A DNA stretch of 45,336 nucleotides. Source: Candidatus Sulfopaludibacter sp. SbA4. GTDB lineage: Bacteria; Acidobacteriota; Terriglobia; Bryobacterales; Bryobacteraceae. Both the position numbers and the translations under genes were made by a program. The stretch spans positions 1 to 45,336 of the forward strand of contig OMOG01000778.1 of NCBI GenBank assembly GCA_900290305.1, given 5' to 3'. This document shows positions 44,784-45,336 of the stretch, piece by piece (the stretch's first letter is position 1; every line of letters begins with the position of its first letter). Under the pieces are notes generated by a model. It was given only the letters and a program-made list of their open reading frames with translations. It was not told the DNA's origin and made no database searches.

Positions 44784-45336
44784 CAGGCGCCAGCAAGGGC
44801 ACGTTCAGCTCGCCCTGAATGAATCCGCAGAGAGCGTCGCCGTCCCACCCGCCCATCCAGAAACTGAGGTTCCAGAGCTTTTTCTCATCGGCGCCGAGCG
44901 CGTTCGCCAGGACCGGGCCATTGATGTCGATGTTCCACCCGTCCGCCAGCAGCGCCAACTGGCGCGCGCGGCGGTCGAGCGGCACCGCGCCCGGAGGGGC
45001 CGTGAGATCCCACCACTCTTTGAGAATGTCGAGCTGGGCGATGCGCGTCGTCAGACCCTGGTATTCCCCCGGCTGGCGTTGCCGGTCGATGGTGTCGCGC
45101 AGTTCGATCAGATGGCGCTGCCGCTCACGCCGGTTGGCCAGCAGAGCGGCATCGTCCGGACTCGGCAAGCCGGTTGCCAGCGCGACCTTCCACGAACCGT
45201 CCATGAAGCCGCCTTGCAGTTGGCGGCGCTCTATCTGCGCCTTGGTTGCGTCCACGATGGGAAGGTTCGGCTTGTCAGGATCGCCGGAGAGATAATCGAC
45301 GCGCTCGAGCAGCGGCGAGCCGGTGCCGGCCTGCTC
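44776..45336 (-). CDS. Unknown protein, partial (5' end beyond window)
   Basis: 187 codons are visible, open to the right edge. Part of it reads SGDPDKPNLPIVDATKAQIERR, GLTTRIAQLDILKEWWDLTA, WNIDINGPVLANALGADEKKLWNLSFWMG and ends ELNVPLLAPDA. Mostly helical, polar, no membrane helix in the seen part. Not recognised. Its stop overlaps the YfhO-like gene start by 8 bases, so the two form an operon; the partner suggests a role in the envelope, which is only an inference. Confidence 0.7.
   Translation of the reverse strand, partial: EQAGTGSPLLERVDYLSGDPDKPNLPIVDATKAQIERRQLQGGFMDGSWKVALATGLPSPDDAALLANRRERQRHLIELRDTIDRQRQPGEYQGLTTRIAQLDILKEWWDLTAPPGAVPLDRRARQLALLADGWNIDINGPVLANALGADEKKLWNLSFWMGGWDGDALCGFIQGELNVPLLAPDA

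Overview
The window looks like a chromosomal piece of a high-GC soil Acidobacteriota, most likely Bryobacterales (Candidatus Solibacter-like). The evidence is the combination of several very large MacB/FtsX-type permeases of the acidobacterial duplicated orphan permease (ADOP) kind next to PadR regulators, an STK fused to a PD40/WD40 propeller, an Oar-like TonB receptor with an N-terminal carboxypeptidase-regulatory domain, and a C-terminal domain in the GH79-like protein that matches the Solibacter C-terminal domain (TIGR03437). This is inference from family recognition; no search was run.

Layout. 1-2676: a PadR gene (cut by the window edge) with a clear TTGACA-N17-TATACA promoter, divergent from an overlapping ROK kinase / PIG-L deacetylase pair that has two perfect hairpins in its leader. 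2834-3841: gap (GAPDH). 3955-5118: a PIN toxin coupled to an unusual 206-aa upstream partner, with an AT-rich palindromic promoter. 5126-12362, all on the minus strand: a secreted amidohydrolase, ADOP + PadR, and a second ADOP. 12398-15025: membrane Ser/Thr kinase. 15121-19571 is a rearranged accessory patch: a HigB/HigA-like toxin-antitoxin pair, the C-terminal helicase half of what looks like a TOTE conflict-system protein (primase half lost at about 17604), the C-terminal half of an ADOP permease on the plus strand, about 185 bp of unknown origin, and the N-terminal part of an ADOP permease on the minus strand, still coupled to its PadR gene. 19981-22943: secreted GH20 hexosaminidase overlapping psuG. 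23133-25906: LytS/LytTR-type two-component pair.

26145-35505 holds secreted proteins: a TPR protein, a Gly/Tyr/Ser-rich repeat protein with a good intrinsic terminator, a GH79-like glycosidase, a seven-haem cytochrome c with TPRs, and a divergent BNR-propeller/ASH-type protein. 35931-40103 is decaying: a TonB receptor gene with an in-frame amber codon and a homopolymer frameshift, then a probable tail of a second receptor. 40237-45336: an FAD-dependent phytoene-desaturase-like oxidoreductase, the internally deleted stub of an STK-propeller gene, a small secreted protein, a YfhO-like membrane protein and a partial unknown gene overlapping it.

Themes: amino-sugar and polysaccharide use (ROK/PIG-L, GH20, GH79, TonB receptor), PadR-controlled ADOP permeases of unknown substrate, signalling, and repeated gene breakage. 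Intergenic spaces carry a recurrent GTGGGGCAGG-type hairpin family and other dispersed repeats. No tRNA, rRNA, CRISPR or intact insertion sequence was seen. The most notable observations are the truncated TOTE-like gene at an ADOP breakpoint, the PIN module with an unrecognised partner, and palindromes laid over three regulator/toxin promoters.
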